Assembly: GCF_000327385.1 (NCBI RefSeq)
Contig: NW_008710284.1
Coordinates: forward strand, 1,728,765-1,792,764
Reading direction: 5' to 3'
DNA length: 64,000 nt
Source of the DNA: Lottia gigantea
Lineage: Eukaryota; Mollusca; Gastropoda; Lottiidae
The notes under the pieces were generated by a model that was given only the letters and a program-made list of their open reading frames with translations, was not told the DNA's origin and ran no database searches. A program made the position numbers and the translations under genes. Shown here piece by piece: positions 61,439-64,000 of the stretch (positions are counted from its first letter, which is position 1; each line of letters opens with the position of its first letter).

Positions 61439-61722
61439 AATTCAACAACCTGAGCCTCTAAATAAGAGCGACATATTGCCAGAAGGATACGTTCAAATTG
61501 CACAAAATTTCAACAGTTTGACTAAGTGTCAATATGAAAAGATAATAGAAAAATGCTACATAATTCTTAAACATTACAACAATTTCTGACTACATCTTGA
61601 GTAAGAGTGATATATAGTGTTTAGAGTATAGAGATATAATTGTATAAGTATTTGCTTAGCCAGCTGATAGACCATTACCCTAGCTGTCAGAATCATCTTT
61701 CAAAATTGCAAAAGCTCACACA

Positions 61723-63879
61723 TTACAAGTCCTTCATAAAGTCCATCTTTGCTTCTTCTGTGCTCCAGTGTGGCGGCCATGTTTTTTGAACGGAGTCCCG
61801 TTTGCTCACCCGGTTATAGTACTCTTTTATGGCTGGGTATTTGTCCAGGTTCAGTCCCAGACGCACACTAAATGCAATGAATGGGAAGAAGAAAGCATCG
61901 GCCATGGAGAAGGTTTTACCTGCCACGAAGTTCCCTGGTTTAGACTGTAAGGAAAGACAAAATATATCGTTTAACAATTTGAATACTGAGTATAAATGAA
62001 ATAAATTGTCAATAATTGATTTCAAACTGTCGGGGGATCTTTCAGTATACTGCCTGTAGCACTCGCAGCCTCATTTTCTTGTTCCATTGTCTTCATACGT
62101 GTCATTTAATAACACGAACACCTCCCCACTAAAACTAAAAAGTTAATCAACTTTAAAACTTACAGCTTGTAAATAACCTTCCCAAATGGCTAGTTCCTTT
62201 TGAGCATTGGTAACCTTCTCTTTGATCACCTCCTGAAAAAAGACGATACTAGCTGAAGAAAAAAACACAACCACATATTAGGATAAGAGCTTAGGTTCTC
62301 ATGGATCCTGTCTACCTGGTTGTTCTGGGCTAAACAACTTGGCAATGGTCTTTCCCACGATTATCTGTATCGAGTTACATCTGAGTTGAATTGAATAATG
62401 AAGACGGATCACAAACTTCTGCGATACAAGAAAGGTGGCTATTGCAGTCAAGGTAAAAGACATATAGCTTGATATTCTGAAGATGGCATCACACATGACT
62501 GGCTGAAACTAAACTCCTGCTTTACTGACCTCTTTCTGGTCTTCCTTTTTGGTGCGGAACATGTAATATGCATAGTCTTTCATCATATTCTGTTCAATAT
62601 TGCTGATCTGAAAATCAAATTAAAGCAGTTTTACATCCTGTTCAAAGATAGTGGCACAAGTCTACTCTTTTCCATTTCATCAAATCATGCTGCTAACACA
62701 TGCTTCAGATAAACATTCCTCATCAGGACAAGTAGTTTTGAAATGAGAGGTGATCGACTTCTCTAGCTTAGACATGGAGCCAAGCCAACAAACTCAATGA
62801 ATGATGCAGTTCATCAATTCTGGTAGAAAAATCCCTGTCTCCTTACCTCAAACATCCTTTGTAAAACAGATGCATGTTCTGCTGGTTGATCTGGTATGAG
62901 TTTTGTCCCTTTATCAGCATAACGCCTCTAAAAATAAACATATAAATTTCAAGAGATATATGACGATAATTGCAGACTAGCCACAAGTCGTAATTTCATT
63001 TTGAAAAGTAACATAAATAGCTCTAATAGATCTCCATCAGTACACACCGTAATATGCTAAAAATAGATCACAAGCATGACAGGAGTAGGACAATTGGTAG
63101 GTCAAACCACTCTGACAACTGTTAAAGTTGTGCATCATGTGATACACAAGCCACCTTTATGACATCATGGACATCTCTCCTGCTTCTGAATGCCCAAAAT
63201 TGTCTGTCCCTATTATCCAAAATATAAAGAGTGTTACCTCAAGGTATTGACAAATGGCTGTTGATTCATTCACTACTATATCTCCATCTTTAAATGTTGG
63301 CACCTGAAATTAATTGAATATGGTAGTCCATTACAGATTTTTATACCCTTGATACATAGGTTTTATGGTAATCCCATCGAAAGTGGTGAGACCAGTGAGG
63401 GTACAGAAGAGGGGAGGGTGCATTAATCTTTGGACCTAGATATAAGTCATTATTGAATTGGATCCTATAAGCTTGGACTTGGAGGTAGTGTTAGATTGTA
63501 AGATTTGAGACAACAAGGCATGCAGGAGCGTTAAATGATTATGAGCAAGTGGCATACATGTCCAGCTATTCATCAGACCCCACAAAAATTCCGTGAGCTT
63601 CAAGACCTCAAGATATCAGACAACCAACCAAGCAAAAAAAAAATTTAAATTTTGCTGTGTAATGCAAGTGTCAGAAAGTGGGACACTGTTTAAAAAATAC
63701 CGGTACTTTACCTGTCCACGAGGGTTTAGCTTCATGACATCCTCTCCTTTATGTTCCTTATTGGAGAATGAAACCAACTTATTGGGATAGCCACCAAATC
63801 CCTTCTCTTCCAGGACCAGCATTGCCTTCCAACAAGGAATTGATCCGGAGCCCCAAATTAAATACATGTTTGACGCCAT
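61723..63879 (-). CDS. gstr: Glutathione S-transferase, rho-like class
   Basis: Six coding exons on the minus strand: 63879-63712, 63303-63238, 62927-62847, 62607-62530, 62232-62164, 61944-61723. Every intron is phase 0 and the product is 227 residues, the usual GST length. The N-terminal thioredoxin-like half has YLIWGSGSIPCWKAMLVLEE, LNPRGQVPTFKDGD and the glutathione-binding NESTAICQYLE. The helical C-terminal half has the N-capping FVAGKTFSMADAFFFPFIAF. WGSGS.PCW near the start and TWPP.W near the end are what I recall of rho-class GSTs from fish, amphioxus and molluscs. It is a cytosolic enzyme that conjugates glutathione to electrophiles. Intron 4 uses a GTCAGT donor. The ATG at 63879 is the only one in frame upstream of the fold, and no signal peptide is present. 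Confidence 0.94.
62290..62486. mobile_element. SINE-like and MITE family A fragments side by side in a GST intron
   Basis: 62290-62400 is the minus-strand SINE-like repeat seen at 34700 (GGCTAAACAACTTGGCAATG, GTCTTTCCCACGATTATC). 62407-62486 is a family A MITE arm (CGATACAAGAAAGGTGGCTA, TTGCAGTCAAGGTA, TTGATATTCTGAAGATG). Both are in the intron between exons 4 and 5. Confidence 0.55.
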
Positions 63880-64000
63880 TTTGTATCAGGTAAGTTGATG
63901 ATGGTCACTTCGTTCTGATAAAGATGTCGAATTGAGTTGGTCATTATATTTTCCATTTCCGGTACTTAGTTTAAAATTCCAATCTGAAATAGAATGTGTC

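Overview
This 64 kb window is nuclear DNA from an animal. It is AT-rich, its genes are broken into many short exons, and its introns and intergenic DNA are full of minisatellites, palindromic MITE-like elements and tRNA-headed SINEs. The gene set fits a lophotrochozoan, most likely a mollusc: a rho-type glutathione S-transferase, PTDSS1, RCC1L, ZNF706 and a multi-module macro/RING/Deltex protein. That assignment is inference; no single sequence proves the phylum. I found no retroviral or Polinton-like coding sequence.

Layout. 2.9-4.2 kb (+) and 11.2-12.6 kb (-) hold two convergent paralogous C2H2 zinc-finger genes with the same three-exon plan. 16.0-20.3 kb (-) is RCC1L (13 coding exons), sharing a ~1 kb divergent promoter region with ZNF706 (21.3-21.8 kb, +). 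23.6-28.7 kb (-) is a large gene whose product joins a macro domain, several RING-like zinc modules (some decayed and tandemly repeated), a 16-residue tandem repeat, a canonical RING and a Deltex C-terminal domain. Head-to-head with it lies a 12-exon coiled-coil gene (29.5-35.7 kb, +) that carries a textbook U12-type AT-AC intron. 37.2-45.1 kb (+) is phosphatidylserine synthase 1 (13 coding exons). 61.7-63.9 kb (-) is a complete six-exon glutathione S-transferase.

Between 45 and 61.5 kb there is no convincing protein gene. This region holds two palindromic elements (47.1 and 47.7 kb), a 55/56-bp dimeric repeat (48.8-49.5 kb), an ~18-bp repeat (50.5-52.1 kb), a 4-kb array of a 25-bp repeat (52.5-56.5 kb), a 3-kb cluster of about a dozen different tRNA-like sequences on both strands (56.8-59.8 kb) and two small minisatellites (60.7-61.4 kb).

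The genes do not form one pathway. RCC1L is mitochondrial, PTDSS1 acts in the endoplasmic reticulum, GST is cytosolic, and the macro-Deltex protein looks like an ADP-ribose-linked ubiquitin ligase, perhaps in innate immunity. The most unusual items are the macro/multi-RING/Deltex architecture with an ISRE-like motif upstream, the U12 intron, the mirrored zinc-finger pair and the tRNA-like cluster. Exon limits were read by eye from splice signals, reading phase and remembered family sequences; no alignment was run.
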